Source: Burkholderiales bacterium (GTDB lineage Bacteria > Pseudomonadota > Gammaproteobacteria > Burkholderiales > Burkholderiaceae_D). Taken from it: 59,407 bases of DNA. This document shows, piece by piece, positions 30,051-39,055 of this stretch (positions are counted from its first letter, which is position 1; every line of letters starts with the position of its first letter). The position numbers and the translations under genes are program-made. The notes beneath the pieces are model-generated. The model ran no database searches. It saw only the letters and a program-made list of their open reading frames with translations, and had not been told where the DNA came from. The stretch covers positions 1-59,407 of the forward strand of contig JAPLQC010000084.1 in NCBI GenBank assembly GCA_026399895.1. Reading direction: 5' to 3'.

Positions 30051-30923
30051 CTACTCTTCCAGTTTGAACACCATATTTTGCACGTGTGGGCCGTAGCGAT
30101 CACTCATGCCGTACGGAGATTGCTGCAAATCGCGATTAGGAATCATCGCTACCACGGTGCGGTAATCCAGCGCTAATAAAAACTCCGCGGCATGCTCGGC
30201 CTCCCTGACATCGCGCATCGGCAGCCGCGCAGAACCGAAGTTCATGAAGACTTTGGTTGGATCGTCCCGATCAAAAAATAGCTCACCACCGATGATGCCC
30301 TGATCCACCAAAATAGAGTGGGTGATGACGCCGCGCGAACTCAGCTTGCAAGGCGTCATCTCTCGGGCGATATGCATGCCCGCATGATCAATCGCCCATA
30401 GGTATTTGAAATTTCGATTGCCATAGGCACCCCGAGCAACCGAATCGAAGCGCCCCTGCCCTGGCCGTCGACTACTACGTTCATGATCAATTGCTCCCGG
30501 ATTGATGTCATACGGATTGCAATTCGCGACCGGGCGACCGTAGCCGATATTCCACATACAGATCGACGGCGAGCAGTAGTAGTAGGCAAATGTCTTTAGT
30601 GCTTCGATGCGCGGCTTGGGCACCAGAACCGTTCGCCACGGGGTAAGCAGCACGGTATCCGTAAGCTCCGGTTTGTCATCCAGCCGATTTACGTCAACCG
30701 TGATCGCTGTTGTGCGTGCTTTGGCCCACTCAAACAGTTGCTGGTTGAAACTGGATACGCTTGAGGCATCGCTGGTATCACTGTGCCCACTCAGGTAGCG
30801 AGCACTTTGATGCGGTAGCGTTCTTAGTTCGGGTGAGCGACGCGACTGGTTGGGTGAATTTACCAGCGACGTTCCGACGGGGCGACGCCTGGGTATTGTC
30901 AAATGGCTTGATACTTTCAGCAT
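30051..30923 (-). CDS. Unrecognised 290-residue protein, candidate secreted effector
   Basis: 290 residues from the ATG at 30923 (GGAG 9 bases upstream); in-frame codons to 31040 lack a site. There is no signal peptide and no membrane segment. The first ~65 residues are rich in Ser, Arg, Pro and Thr with few acidic residues and look disordered, as in type III effectors. The rest is compact and well composed, with FKYLWAIDHAGMHIAREMTP, RGVITHSILV, GGELFFDRDD, FMNFGSARLP and a C-terminal YRTVVAMIPNRDL. I do not recognise the family. It is a single-gene unit, divergent from the T2SS cluster. A secreted-effector role is inference from the N-terminus and from the chaperone-like genes at 4.7-5.9 kb. 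Confidence 0.7.
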   Translation of the reverse strand: MLKVSSHLTIPRRRPVGTSLVNSPNQSRRSPELRTLPHQSARYLSGHSDTSDASSVSSFNQQLFEWAKARTTAITVDVNRLDDKPELTDTVLLTPWRTVLVPKPRIEALKTFAYYYCSPSICMWNIGYGRPVANCNPYDINPGAIDHERSSRRPGQGRFDSVARGAYGNRNFKYLWAIDHAGMHIAREMTPCKLSSRGVITHSILVDQGIIGGELFFDRDDPTKVFMNFGSARLPMRDVREAEHAAEFLLALDYRTVVAMIPNRDLQQSPYGMSDRYGPHVQNMVFKLEE

Positions 30924-31446
30924 AGCTATTTCTCCATTGCGAGAGTTACTCAGTAAGCAGAAAGCGCATTCTTTAAAAGCGACGATTGCGCTTGCTTTTC
31001 GTAGCCTCACGACTTTCCGCCTCTGAGTCCCTCTTTGCAATTAGAGTGCCAGCACATTGAAACCACTGATTTCGGTGCGCGTAGTGATTTCCATGGCGTT
31101 CTGTGGCGCCGAATCCACAGCACGCATCTAATCTGCGCGTCATTGCCCTGATATTGCGCAGCACCTACCTAAATGCACCATGGTAAAACCTGATGCGATG
31201 CGTAAATCGTCGCTAGGAATCTTTCAGCTTTCGGTCGATCAAACATAGTTCGCTTAAAAATTTCTGCTCGCAAGATTTCGTATTCCCGCTGACTACAAAT
31301 CTTTTTCTAGTCGCTTTTTACAAGGGCTCATCGATACCGTGTTACGCCTTGTTATTCAGATTGATCAGGTGAAACAAAATCCCAAGCCGATGCAAGCATC
31401 AGTGCATGTGGCCGTGCAAGCACCGGTGCGGGCGCCGGTGGGATCG
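30924..31446. other. Intergenic region before the type II secretion cluster
   Basis: 523 bp between divergent genes. The left part carries the ribosome site of the 290-residue gene. The right part must hold the promoter of the gsp operon, but I see no convincing -35/-10 pair. An in-frame extension of gspG reaches 31339, with repeated GTGCAAGC/GTGCGGGC-type segments; I treat this as untranslated leader. No RNA gene, hrp box or terminator was seen. Confidence 0.45.
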
Positions 31447-31869
31447 ATGGTTCATCGTCGGGGATTCACCTTGATCGAAATCATGGTGGTGGTGGTGATC
31501 ATGGGCGTACTCGCGGCTTTATTGGTGCCACGTCTGATGGGGCGTGCAGATGATGCGCGCGTGCTCGCAGCCAAGCAGGATATTTCTACGCTAATGCAAT
31601 CGCTCAAGCTGTATCGCCTAGATAACCAGCGCTTCCCCACTACTGAGCAAGGACTGCAAGCGCTAGTCACGCGTCCAACAGTGGCGCCATTGACGCCAAA
31701 CTGGAAAACCGGCGGGTATGTTGACAGGCTTAACAAAGACCCTTGGGGTAACCCCTACCAATATCTGGCACCGGGTTTGCACGGTGAAGTCGATATTTTC
31801 TCTTATGGTGCTGACGGCAAGCCGGGCGGTATCGGCGTGGATGCGGACATTGGTTCCTGGATGGACTAA
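31447..31869 (+). CDS. gspG: Type II secretion major pseudopilin GspG
   Basis: 140 residues from the ATG at 31447, which gives a short prepilin leader (MVHRRG) cut before FTLIEIMVVVVIMG, with Glu at +5. The start at 31339 or 31390 would give an atypically long leader. The family signature of GspG is present: LYRLDNQRFPTTEQGLQALV, DPWGNPYQYLAPG and DIFSYGADGKPGG (calcium-binding C-terminal loop). It polymerises into the pseudopilus that pushes substrates through the secretin. It is the first gene of the cluster. Confidence 0.95.
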   Translation: MVHRRGFTLIEIMVVVVIMGVLAALLVPRLMGRADDARVLAAKQDISTLMQSLKLYRLDNQRFPTTEQGLQALVTRPTVAPLTPNWKTGGYVDRLNKDPWGNPYQYLAPGLHGEVDIFSYGADGKPGGIGVDADIGSWMD

Positions 31870-32344
31870 ACCTAGTTGCCAGCCGTATGCGGAGCAGCGT
31901 GGTTTCACGCTACTAGAGCTGCTGGTGGTGCTGGTCATCGTCGGCATTACGCTCGGCGCGGTTGTACTGAACGCGAGTCCTAGTCCACGCCAGATGCTCT
32001 ATAACGAAGCACGCAGAATTGCGCTACTGATGCAACTCGCGCGCGATGAAGCCATTGTGCGGAATCAGGCGATTGCTTTTGAATCCGACAGCACGCGCTA
32101 CCGATTTCTGATTCGACAAGCGAATGAGTGGCGCCCCTTGCTAGGCGATGAGCTGTTGCGTGAGCGAACCTACCGCATCACGCCAATGAACTTCTGGCTT
32201 GATTCTGCAAGCAGTAGCCCGCTACCGCTTCGTATTGTGTTTGGTCGTGAGCCGGTCGACAAAATCTTTACCCTCAGCCTGGGTACAGCGTCCACCCGTG
32301 TGGTGATACGTGCCGATGGCATCGGTAACTTTGAGGTTGACTGA
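31841..32344 (+). CDS. gspH: Type II secretion minor pseudopilin GspH
   Basis: 167 residues with the ATG at 31841 inside the end of gspG (29-bp overlap). No other start codon lies between the gspG stop and the prepilin motif, so this overlap, or the TTG at 31850, is needed. The prepilin site is EQRGFTLLELLVVLVIVGI. The body has ARRIALLMQLARDEAIVRNQ and a C-terminal RVVIRADGIGNFEVD, as in GspH. The protein forms part of the pseudopilus upper end. Confidence 0.9.
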   Translation: MRTLVPGWTKPSCQPYAEQRGFTLLELLVVLVIVGITLGAVVLNASPSPRQMLYNEARRIALLMQLARDEAIVRNQAIAFESDSTRYRFLIRQANEWRPLLGDELLRERTYRITPMNFWLDSASSSPLPLRIVFGREPVDKIFTLSLGTASTRVVIRADGIGNFEVD

Positions 32345-32345
32345 G

Positions 32346-32642
32346 ATGCGCGCACCGGCCCCGGGGTTCACCCTACTCGAAGTGTTGGTTGCCTTGGTGA
32401 TTGTCGGCACCGCCTTGGCCGCTTGCCTGCGCGCCATCGGTAGTCTGACGCAAAACAGTAGCGACCTGCGCGTCGCGATGATGGCCACTTGGTCAGCCGA
32501 TGCCAGGATGACGTTCTTGACGTGGGGGATCATGCAGCGGGGCCCGGGCCCATCGCCGGCAAACGTGCCGTCCATCACGGCAAACACGCCGGAGTGCGAG
32601 TTGAAGTATCGGTGCTGGATACAACTGGTCGACGTGTGTTGA
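32346..32642 (+). CDS. gspI: Type II secretion minor pseudopilin GspI, apparently frameshifted
   Basis: The start ATG follows the gspH stop by one base. The N-terminus is a textbook GspI: PGFTLLEVLVALVIVGTALA then LRAIGSLTQNSSDLRVAMMA. As read, the frame stops at 32642 after 98 residues, short of the usual 115-130. A second frame, open to 32674, encodes VRVEVSVLDTTGRRVLMLSQ followed by VVPNAI, which looks like the normal GspI C-terminus, and its stop overlaps the gspJ start as in intact operons. One missing base between about 32500 and 32600 would join them. Whether this is a mutation or an assembly error cannot be told here. Confidence 0.75.
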   Translation: MRAPAPGFTLLEVLVALVIVGTALAACLRAIGSLTQNSSDLRVAMMATWSADARMTFLTWGIMQRGPGPSPANVPSITANTPECELKYRCWIQLVDVC

Positions 32643-32663
32643 TGCTGTCGCAGGTGGTGCCCA

Positions 32664-33320
32664 ATGCGATATGAACGTCTTTGCAAAGGGCTGACTCTGG
32701 TCGAGCTGATGGTGGCAATCGCGGTACTTGGCTTTATCTCGATGCTGGGTTGGCGCGGCTTGGATGCGATCACCCGTGCGCGTCTCGCGCTGAATCAGGA
32801 ATTAATACAAACACGCGGCTTGCAACTGGCATTTGCACAACTACAGGTCGATTGCGCCAATACCGTCGACAGCAACACCTTGGCGGGTGCCGCCCCGCTC
32901 CTGATCGATGCTAACCGAGTCACACTGTCACGCAGATTACAACCGGAAGCACAGCCCGGTGCATTGCAACTCGTCACGTGGCGCTGGCGAGAGGGTTTGC
33001 TTACTCGAGAAGAATCAGCCCCAACCCGCGACCTCAATCAATTGAAGCGCTACTGGCAAGTCGCGCAGACGGGTACTGCGGCTGCAGTCAAGCTGCAAAG
33101 CAATGTGCAGCAGATGACGCTACGTGTATGGGCGGATGATGGCCGTGGCTGGCGCGCCTGGCAGCAGATGAGCAACCCGATAGTTTCACGCGGCTCACTC
33201 ATGAGCCCGGAAACCGGTACCACGGCGCCGCAAACGATCTGGCGTGGCTTGGAGGTTTCGCTACAACTACCCGGCAGAGCGGCGAGCATGACCAAAATCT
33301 TCATGCTGGGATCGGTATGA
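32664..33320 (+). CDS. gspJ: Type II secretion minor pseudopilin GspJ
   Basis: 218 residues. The prepilin leader is MRYERLCKG and the helix is LTLVELMVAIAVLGFISMLG with Glu at +5. The body contains RGLDAITRARLALNQEL and a C-terminal IWRGLEVSLQLPG strand, in line with GspJ. GspJ forms the pseudopilus tip with GspI, GspH and GspK. Its stop overlaps the gspK start (ATGA). Confidence 0.92.
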   Translation: MRYERLCKGLTLVELMVAIAVLGFISMLGWRGLDAITRARLALNQELIQTRGLQLAFAQLQVDCANTVDSNTLAGAAPLLIDANRVTLSRRLQPEAQPGALQLVTWRWREGLLTREESAPTRDLNQLKRYWQVAQTGTAAAVKLQSNVQQMTLRVWADDGRGWRAWQQMSNPIVSRGSLMSPETGTTAPQTIWRGLEVSLQLPGRAASMTKIFMLGSV

Positions 33321-34273
33321 GGCGATTGCATCGTAGCCCTAGGCTACAGCGCGGCGTTGCCGTAGTGACTGCGCTATTACTCACCACACTGGCGGTGACG
33401 ATTGTTGCGAGCTTATTCTGGCAGCAGCAATTACAAGTGCGCTCGATTGAGAACCAACGACTGCAACTACAGAAGCAGTGGGTACTGCGAGGCGCGCTGG
33501 ACTGGGCACGACTGATTCTGCGCGAGGATGGCCGCAACTCTAAGATCGATGAACTGAATGAACCATGGGCGATACCCTTGGCCCCCACTCGGCTCGACCA
33601 GTATGTTGAGTCTGCCACGGCCAGCGGAGGTGCCGGCAGCGCCGTGCTTTCCGGTTCGATTCAAGATGCGCAGGGCCGCTTCAACCTGACGAACCTGATT
33701 GATTTATCCGATCTCGCCAAGCAAGAAGGTATCAATCAGTCAGCACTTGAAGCCTTTGCTCGTCTGCTCACTTCGCTGCGTCAAGATCCAGCGCTAGCCA
33801 AGGTGATTGCGCAGCAGATGGTGGCTGCCGCACGTGCTTCATTGAATTCACAAGCCGATGTAGTTCGAGCGATCAGCTTTGTACAACTGGATGACCTGCT
33901 CGCGGTGCCGGGATGTACACCGCAGATGATTAACGCTATTCGCTCCCAAACAGTCATCCTGCCTGCCGCCACACCGCTCAATATCAACAGTGCCAGCCCC
34001 GAGGTAATGGCCGCGCGGGTACCCGGGCTATCGTTAGCAGATGCGAGCGCCGTCGCAAATAGCCGTCGGCAGACTGCATTTCAAGCGGTGGCAGATCTCG
34101 CCAAGCGCCTTCCTGATCAAGCAAAAAATTTGGATGACGGTAGCCTGAGCGTCACGAGTAACTACTTCTTGGTGAACGGCGCTGTAACGATACGCAGCGC
34201 CAAGCTGGAGATCGAAGCGCTGGTCGAACGACAACCTACGGCAACGCGCTTGCTTTGGGTAAGAGAGTTGTAA
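33317..34273 (+). CDS. gspK: Type II secretion minor pseudopilin GspK
   Basis: 318 residues. The leader is followed by RGVAVVTALLLTTLAVTIVA; the Glu at +5 of other pseudopilins is replaced by Thr, which is normal for GspK because it caps the tip. The helix-rich insert typical of GspK follows (GRFNLTNLIDLS, NINSASPEVMAARVPGLSL, a helix-hairpin-helix-like stretch). Translationally coupled to gspJ and gspL; the stop TAA abuts the gspL ATG. Confidence 0.94.
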   Translation: MRRLHRSPRLQRGVAVVTALLLTTLAVTIVASLFWQQQLQVRSIENQRLQLQKQWVLRGALDWARLILREDGRNSKIDELNEPWAIPLAPTRLDQYVESATASGGAGSAVLSGSIQDAQGRFNLTNLIDLSDLAKQEGINQSALEAFARLLTSLRQDPALAKVIAQQMVAAARASLNSQADVVRAISFVQLDDLLAVPGCTPQMINAIRSQTVILPAATPLNINSASPEVMAARVPGLSLADASAVANSRRQTAFQAVADLAKRLPDQAKNLDDGSLSVTSNYFLVNGAVTIRSAKLEIEALVERQPTATRLLWVREL

Positions 34274-35617
34274 ATGCCAATCAAAAAAATAAACGACACG
34301 CTCTACTTGCGCTTGCCTGCGCGAACTGGTGCGACCAATGGTAATAACGCTGCCAACGCTTCCGACGCTATCAATGCGACCAATGCAATTCACGTTGGCG
34401 ACACGACCGCCAAGCAAGGCACGAGTGGCATTCAGACTATGCCGCTGGCCTTGGCATTGGCGATGCGCGGCCGCCCATTAAGAACCGCGACTGCCTCACT
34501 CAGCGAGCTTGCGCCGCAGGTGACGCAGGTATCGGAAGTCGTGCTGTTACTGGCTGCAAGCGATGTCACCTTACTGCGCGTTGCGGTGCCACCCTTGTCT
34601 GCAACGCGTCTGCGGGCAGCCCTACCGTCGCTGATTGAAGAGTTTGTGATTGGCGATACTGCAGAGTGCGCAATTGCGGCTGGCGCAGAGGCCGATGGGC
34701 AAAGGCTGATCGCCGTCTGCGATCGGGCCTGGTTAAAAAGTTGGATTGACGCGCTGAGGAATTCTGGCGCACGACATGTTCATGTGTTGCCGATATCGCT
34801 TTGCTTGCCTTCCCCGAACGCGCATCTATCAGCAGCGCTATTCCAGTACGGACAACGCTACGAGCTTGCGCTTCGGCTATCCGATCATGAGGGTATTGGA
34901 TTAGCGGTGGAAATCGATGATGAGATGCAGCTACCCAGCGCCGTCGCGCAACTACTCGCGACGCTGGCAGCGAATCGTCCAGTGCAGCTATCGGTACCTG
35001 CATCACAAGTTAGCTTGTTTGACAAATGGATCGACACACAGCAACTCAGCCAGATCACGCTGATCGAGCAGCAATGGAGCGATTGGATCGCGGCTAGCGC
35101 GAGGGTATCTGTTGATTTGATCAGCGCATTTGAAGGCAAGCAGCGTGCGGCCTTCCCGTGGCGCGAATGGCGCTGGCCGCTTGCATTGGCAGCAGCCGTG
35201 TCGCTGTTCAATATTGCCGCCCTAAACACTGATTGGTGGCGACTCCGGAGCGAAGGCCTGCAACTACGCGATGAGATCACCGAAATCTATCGGCGTAGTT
35301 TTCCGAATGAAACCGTGGTGCTCGACCCGCTGGCGCAACTAAAACAAAAAATCGCAGCCTCGCGCCAAGCCTCGGGTCAGCTAAACACATCAGATTTCGT
35401 AGTTCTAGCAGCAGCACTGGGCGAAGTTTGGCGAGAGGCAGGCAATGATCTGCGCGCAATCGACGCCTTGGAGTACCGCGACGGCACGCTCACTATCAAG
35501 CTCAAAAAAGCTGCGCAGGTATCGCTGGCGGCGATGCGTAGCCCGCTCGCTGCACGCGAACTTCAACTCACACCATCACCGACGGATCCCCTGCTATGGC
35601 AAGTAAAGCATTTGTAA
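34274..35617 (+). CDS. gspL: Type II secretion inner-membrane protein GspL
   Basis: 447 residues. The cytoplasmic actin-like domain occupies about residues 1-295, one membrane helix lies near 300-320 (WPLALAAAVSLFNIAALNT), and a periplasmic ferredoxin-like domain ends the protein. GspL anchors the ATPase GspE to the membrane and binds GspM. An odd Asn/Ala/Thr-rich stretch near residues 15-45 interrupts the first beta-strands. The stop overlaps the likely gspM start (TAATG). Confidence 0.9.
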   Translation: MPIKKINDTLYLRLPARTGATNGNNAANASDAINATNAIHVGDTTAKQGTSGIQTMPLALALAMRGRPLRTATASLSELAPQVTQVSEVVLLLAASDVTLLRVAVPPLSATRLRAALPSLIEEFVIGDTAECAIAAGAEADGQRLIAVCDRAWLKSWIDALRNSGARHVHVLPISLCLPSPNAHLSAALFQYGQRYELALRLSDHEGIGLAVEIDDEMQLPSAVAQLLATLAANRPVQLSVPASQVSLFDKWIDTQQLSQITLIEQQWSDWIAASARVSVDLISAFEGKQRAAFPWREWRWPLALAAAVSLFNIAALNTDWWRLRSEGLQLRDEITEIYRRSFPNETVVLDPLAQLKQKIAASRQASGQLNTSDFVVLAAALGEVWREAGNDLRAIDALEYRDGTLTIKLKKAAQVSLAAMRSPLAARELQLTPSPTDPLLWQVKHL

Positions 35618-36099
35618 TGCAACGCCTGAGGGACCATAAATTCTGGGTCGAGCGCACGGCGCGTGAGCAAGGACTTCTGCTTACCGCTATAGCAACGCTT
35701 GTACTTGGGGTGATTTATTTTGCGCTGATTAATCCCGCGCTCGACGGTCGTCACTACTGGCAGCAATTACTACCGCAGTTACGTGCCGACCGCGCACAAA
35801 TTCAATCACTGGCCAAGCAACTTGGTAACGCATCACCGCCACCGAAAGCTGTAAGCCCCAAGGCTGATCGAGCAAGGCTGGAGCGCAGCCTTGCCGACGC
35901 CGGCATCAAACCGGCCACACTGGAGGTTTCGGATGAGTTGGTACGCCTACGTTGGGCTGATGTATCTTTCAACGCGCTCACGAACTGGTTGGTGCGAATG
36001 CAGCGCGAGCAAGCTTGGTCGGTCGCTGAGGCGAGTGTCAATGCCAAGGAAAGTGTCGATCGGGTTGATGCCACGGTCGCGTTGCGTTGGCTTCGATAA
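35617..36099 (+). CDS. gspM: Type II secretion inner-membrane protein GspM
   Basis: 160 residues from the ATG at 35617, chosen because it overlaps the gspL stop as other junctions in this operon do; an ATG at 35596 is also in frame. A short cytoplasmic tail leads into one membrane helix (LLLTAIATLVLGVIYFALI), then a coiled region and a small periplasmic ferredoxin-like domain (LERSLADAGIKPATLEV, FNALTNWLVRMQREQAWSV). It stabilises GspL in the inner-membrane platform. Confidence 0.88.
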   Translation: MQRLRDHKFWVERTAREQGLLLTAIATLVLGVIYFALINPALDGRHYWQQLLPQLRADRAQIQSLAKQLGNASPPPKAVSPKADRARLERSLADAGIKPATLEVSDELVRLRWADVSFNALTNWLVRMQREQAWSVAEASVNAKESVDRVDATVALRWLR

Positions 36100-36104
36100 T
36101 CACC

Positions 36105-36878
36105 ATGATTCGTGCGCTGCTGTGGCTGATCGGGGGCTTGCTGACGGTTGCGATCACTGCACTGAGCACTATGCCCGCCGTGTGGCTGGTGCCGCTGATC
36201 GATCAACAGAGTAATGGCCGCTTCTCGCTCGCGGATGTGGAGGGCAATCTGTGGCGGGGTTCTGGCGTCATCGGTGCCGCTGCTGGGCGTGACGAGGTAC
36301 TCGCGCCCTTACTACCCGGTCGCTGCGTTTGGCGAATCTCGCCACAGATGCTACTCGGCATAGTCGATATCAGTCTGGAAAACCAGGCACTGACATCCGC
36401 TCCCATCACGATTCGAGGTACCTGGGTGCGCTTAGAGATTGGCGCCGGCAGTATCAGCCTGCCAGCGGATGGGCTGGCCGCGCTGGGCGCGCCGATGAAT
36501 ACATTGCAACCCGCCGGCGTCATGAAGATCGTCTGGCCAGCGCTAACACTGACCCGCACGGATCGCGAGTGGCTCACCACCGGTCGAGTGCAAGTCGAGC
36601 TGACGCAGGTCTCATCAGCCTTGTCGCCGATCAAGCCTTTGGGTGCATACCGTCTGCAGTTTGACTGGTTCGGACGCGATGCAAAGCTCAATCTGCAAAG
36701 CTTGTCGGGGCCACTCATGCTTGAAGGTCGCGGTCGCATCGTGAATGGTCGCTTGCAGTTCGCCGGGGAGGCATGGGCACAAGCGGGGCATGAAGCACAA
36801 CTGGCTGGCTTACTCGGTCTTCTCGGGCAGCGTCGTCAGCTTGGTCAACGAATTGTCACGGCACTCGAATTCCAATGA
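36105..36878 (+). CDS. gspN: Type II secretion protein GspN
   Basis: 257 residues from the ATG at 36105 (an in-frame ATG at 36087 lies inside gspM). One N-terminal membrane helix (LLWLIGGLLTVAITALSTMPA), then a periplasmic domain with the family block ADVEGNLWRGSGVIGAA. It has PLLPGRCVWRISPQML and a C-terminal GLLGQRRQLGQRIVTALEF. GspN is present in only some T2SS; its exact role is unknown. The stop overlaps the gspD start. Confidence 0.85.
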   Translation: MIRALLWLIGGLLTVAITALSTMPAVWLVPLIDQQSNGRFSLADVEGNLWRGSGVIGAAAGRDEVLAPLLPGRCVWRISPQMLLGIVDISLENQALTSAPITIRGTWVRLEIGAGSISLPADGLAALGAPMNTLQPAGVMKIVWPALTLTRTDREWLTTGRVQVELTQVSSALSPIKPLGAYRLQFDWFGRDAKLNLQSLSGPLMLEGRGRIVNGRLQFAGEAWAQAGHEAQLAGLLGLLGQRRQLGQRIVTALEFQ

Positions 36879-39040
36879 AAAAAACTTTGCCCTATCTGGC
36901 GTTTCTCTGGCTCGCGCTCGCTTGCGCGCAGGCACAGGAACCCAATCAATCAACAGCCACTTTGAATTTTGTGGGGGCTGACATTGAATCCGTGGTGCGC
37001 GCTATCGGGCATTACACCGGCAATACCTTCGTGATCGACCCACGGGTCAAAGGCACCATCAATTTGGTGTCGGAAAAACCGCTAAACAAAGCACAAGCGT
37101 TCGAATTACTCAGCTCGGTGCTCCGGCTGCAGGGGTTTGCGCTGGTCAGGACACCGAATTACGTCAAGGTTGTGCCAGAAGTAGATGCAAAACTACAGGC
37201 CTCTCCCGTACAGATTGGCAAGCTGCGCGGCGATCAGGTCGCCACTCAGATTTTTTCATTGAACCATCAAAATGCTACCGGGCTTGTGGCCGTACTACGG
37301 CCACTTATTTCGCCGAACAACACCATCGCTGCCGATACCTCGAATAACACACTGGTAGTTACTGACTATGCAGATAATCTCAAGCGTCTGTCCCGCATCA
37401 TTGCCACGCTGGATACGCCGGCAAACGCCGAACTCGATATCGTTCGGCTGGAACATGCGATTGCGATGGACTTGGCAGTCACCATCAATCGACTGCTCGA
37501 GAGTAGTGCGATGGCAGGAGCCACGATTGAGCCAAGCCGGATCATGGTGTTGGCCGATGCTCGTACCAATTCATTGATTATTCGCGCGCCGAATGCAGCG
37601 CGTGCAGCGCTGGCGCGCGCGCTTATTGCCAAGCTCGATCAACCAACCGCGCTTCCCGGTAATGTGCATGTGGTCTACCTACGTAATGCAGAGGCGACCA
37701 AGCTCGCACAGGTACTTCGCGCAGTAGTCGCAAGCGAATCAGGCGCTACGCCCTCGACAATGACTAGCCCATCAGGAATGCCTTCCATGCAGGTAGCACC
37801 CGCCGCCGCATCCGGGAGTGCGCTGCAGGCCGCATCAGTGTCGGCACCGTCGATCCAAGCGCCGCTACCAACAGGAGGAACGGCGGGTTTTATTCAAGCT
37901 GACCCAAGTACCAATACCTTGATCATCACTGCGAATGAAAGGGTATATCGGAATCTACGCGTCATCATTGATCAGCTTGACGCGCGTCGCGCGCAGGTCT
38001 ATGTCGAGTCATTAATCGTCGAGATCAGCGCTGATAAGGCCGCTCAACTCGGTGTGCAGTGGGCGGGGTTATCCGGTGATAGTGGCTCTGGTTATCGAGT
38101 CGGCGTGTTGACTGGATTTAGCATGGGCGGCGACAACTTGATACAGCAGGCCACTACCGCATTCTCTTCAAGTAATACGCCACTGCCGCCGGGCAACGGG
38201 CTCTCTGTCTTACTGGCCAAGCAAAATGCCAATGGTCAGCTTGGGCTCGGTGTACTCGCCCGCGCACTGGAAACAGAAACCAAGGCAAATATCTTGTCGA
38301 TGCCGAACCTGATCACGCTTGATAATGAAGAAGCACGCATCATGGTGGGCCAAAACGTCCCCTTCATCACCGGCCAATTTACTACTGCGGCCTCGGGTGG
38401 TACTGCCAGTATCAACCCGTTTCAAACAATTGAGCGACGCGATATTGGTCTCTCACTGCGCGTACGCCCCACTATTTCACAAGGCGGCACCGTCAAGATG
38501 GCGATCTACCAAGAGACATCTAACATCCAGCAGTCCACGGCATCCGGTCTAATTACCAGTAAGCGCTCGATCGATACCAACGTACTGGTCGATGATGGAC
38601 AGATCATCGTGTTGGGTGGGTTAATTGAAGATACGGTCACTGACTCTATCGAAAAAGTACCGGGGCTGGGAAACCTGCCGCTGTTAGGCTATCTGTTTCG
38701 ATATCAATCCAAGCGACGTACCAAGACCAACCTGATGGTTTTCCTGCGCCCGAATATCATCCGCAACGATCAACAGAGTATCGCGCTGACCAGCGATCGC
38801 TATGACTATATTCGGCACGCACAATCCAACGTGCAGCCTGTCCCTAATATTCTTTTACCAGCGACTGAGATACCGCAACTTCCCCCGATCGAGGGAGGCA
38901 AGCCGGTTGGTGGCGTTTTGTTTAATCGAGCCACACCGGTCACGGATTTTTCGTCGACCAAACCATTACCCGCGCCCGAGACCTTCAAGGTTGAACCACC
39001 ACGCATCGAGCAACGCTCGATCGATGATGAACGCAAATAA
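36875..39040 (+). CDS. gspD: Type II secretion outer-membrane secretin GspD
   Basis: 721 residues. The signal peptide (MKKTLPYLAFLWLALACAQA) is followed by the N0 domain (NFVGADIESVVRAIGHYTG), N1-N3 repeats and a Pro/Ser/Ala-rich loop near residues 290-335. The secretin core has VPFITGQFT, LSLRVRPTI and the conserved QIIVLGGLIEDTV. It ends LMVFLRPNIIR followed by a ~90-residue tail that would bind a pilotin or the membrane. No pilotin gene is next to it. Confidence 0.96.
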   Translation: MKKTLPYLAFLWLALACAQAQEPNQSTATLNFVGADIESVVRAIGHYTGNTFVIDPRVKGTINLVSEKPLNKAQAFELLSSVLRLQGFALVRTPNYVKVVPEVDAKLQASPVQIGKLRGDQVATQIFSLNHQNATGLVAVLRPLISPNNTIAADTSNNTLVVTDYADNLKRLSRIIATLDTPANAELDIVRLEHAIAMDLAVTINRLLESSAMAGATIEPSRIMVLADARTNSLIIRAPNAARAALARALIAKLDQPTALPGNVHVVYLRNAEATKLAQVLRAVVASESGATPSTMTSPSGMPSMQVAPAAASGSALQAASVSAPSIQAPLPTGGTAGFIQADPSTNTLIITANERVYRNLRVIIDQLDARRAQVYVESLIVEISADKAAQLGVQWAGLSGDSGSGYRVGVLTGFSMGGDNLIQQATTAFSSSNTPLPPGNGLSVLLAKQNANGQLGLGVLARALETETKANILSMPNLITLDNEEARIMVGQNVPFITGQFTTAASGGTASINPFQTIERRDIGLSLRVRPTISQGGTVKMAIYQETSNIQQSTASGLITSKRSIDTNVLVDDGQIIVLGGLIEDTVTDSIEKVPGLGNLPLLGYLFRYQSKRRTKTNLMVFLRPNIIRNDQQSIALTSDRYDYIRHAQSNVQPVPNILLPATEIPQLPPIEGGKPVGGVLFNRATPVTDFSSTKPLPAPETFKVEPPRIEQRSIDDERK

Positions 39041-39055
39041 GGCCACTAAACAGCC

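Noticed and set aside
31339..31446. N-terminal extension of GspG
   Set aside because: It would put about 37 extra residues before the prepilin leader; the ATG at 31447 has a GGTGG site and gives a normal 6-residue leader.
32500..32674. Programmed frameshift in gspI
   Set aside because: No typical slippery heptamer followed by a clear stem-loop was seen; a plain indel is simpler.
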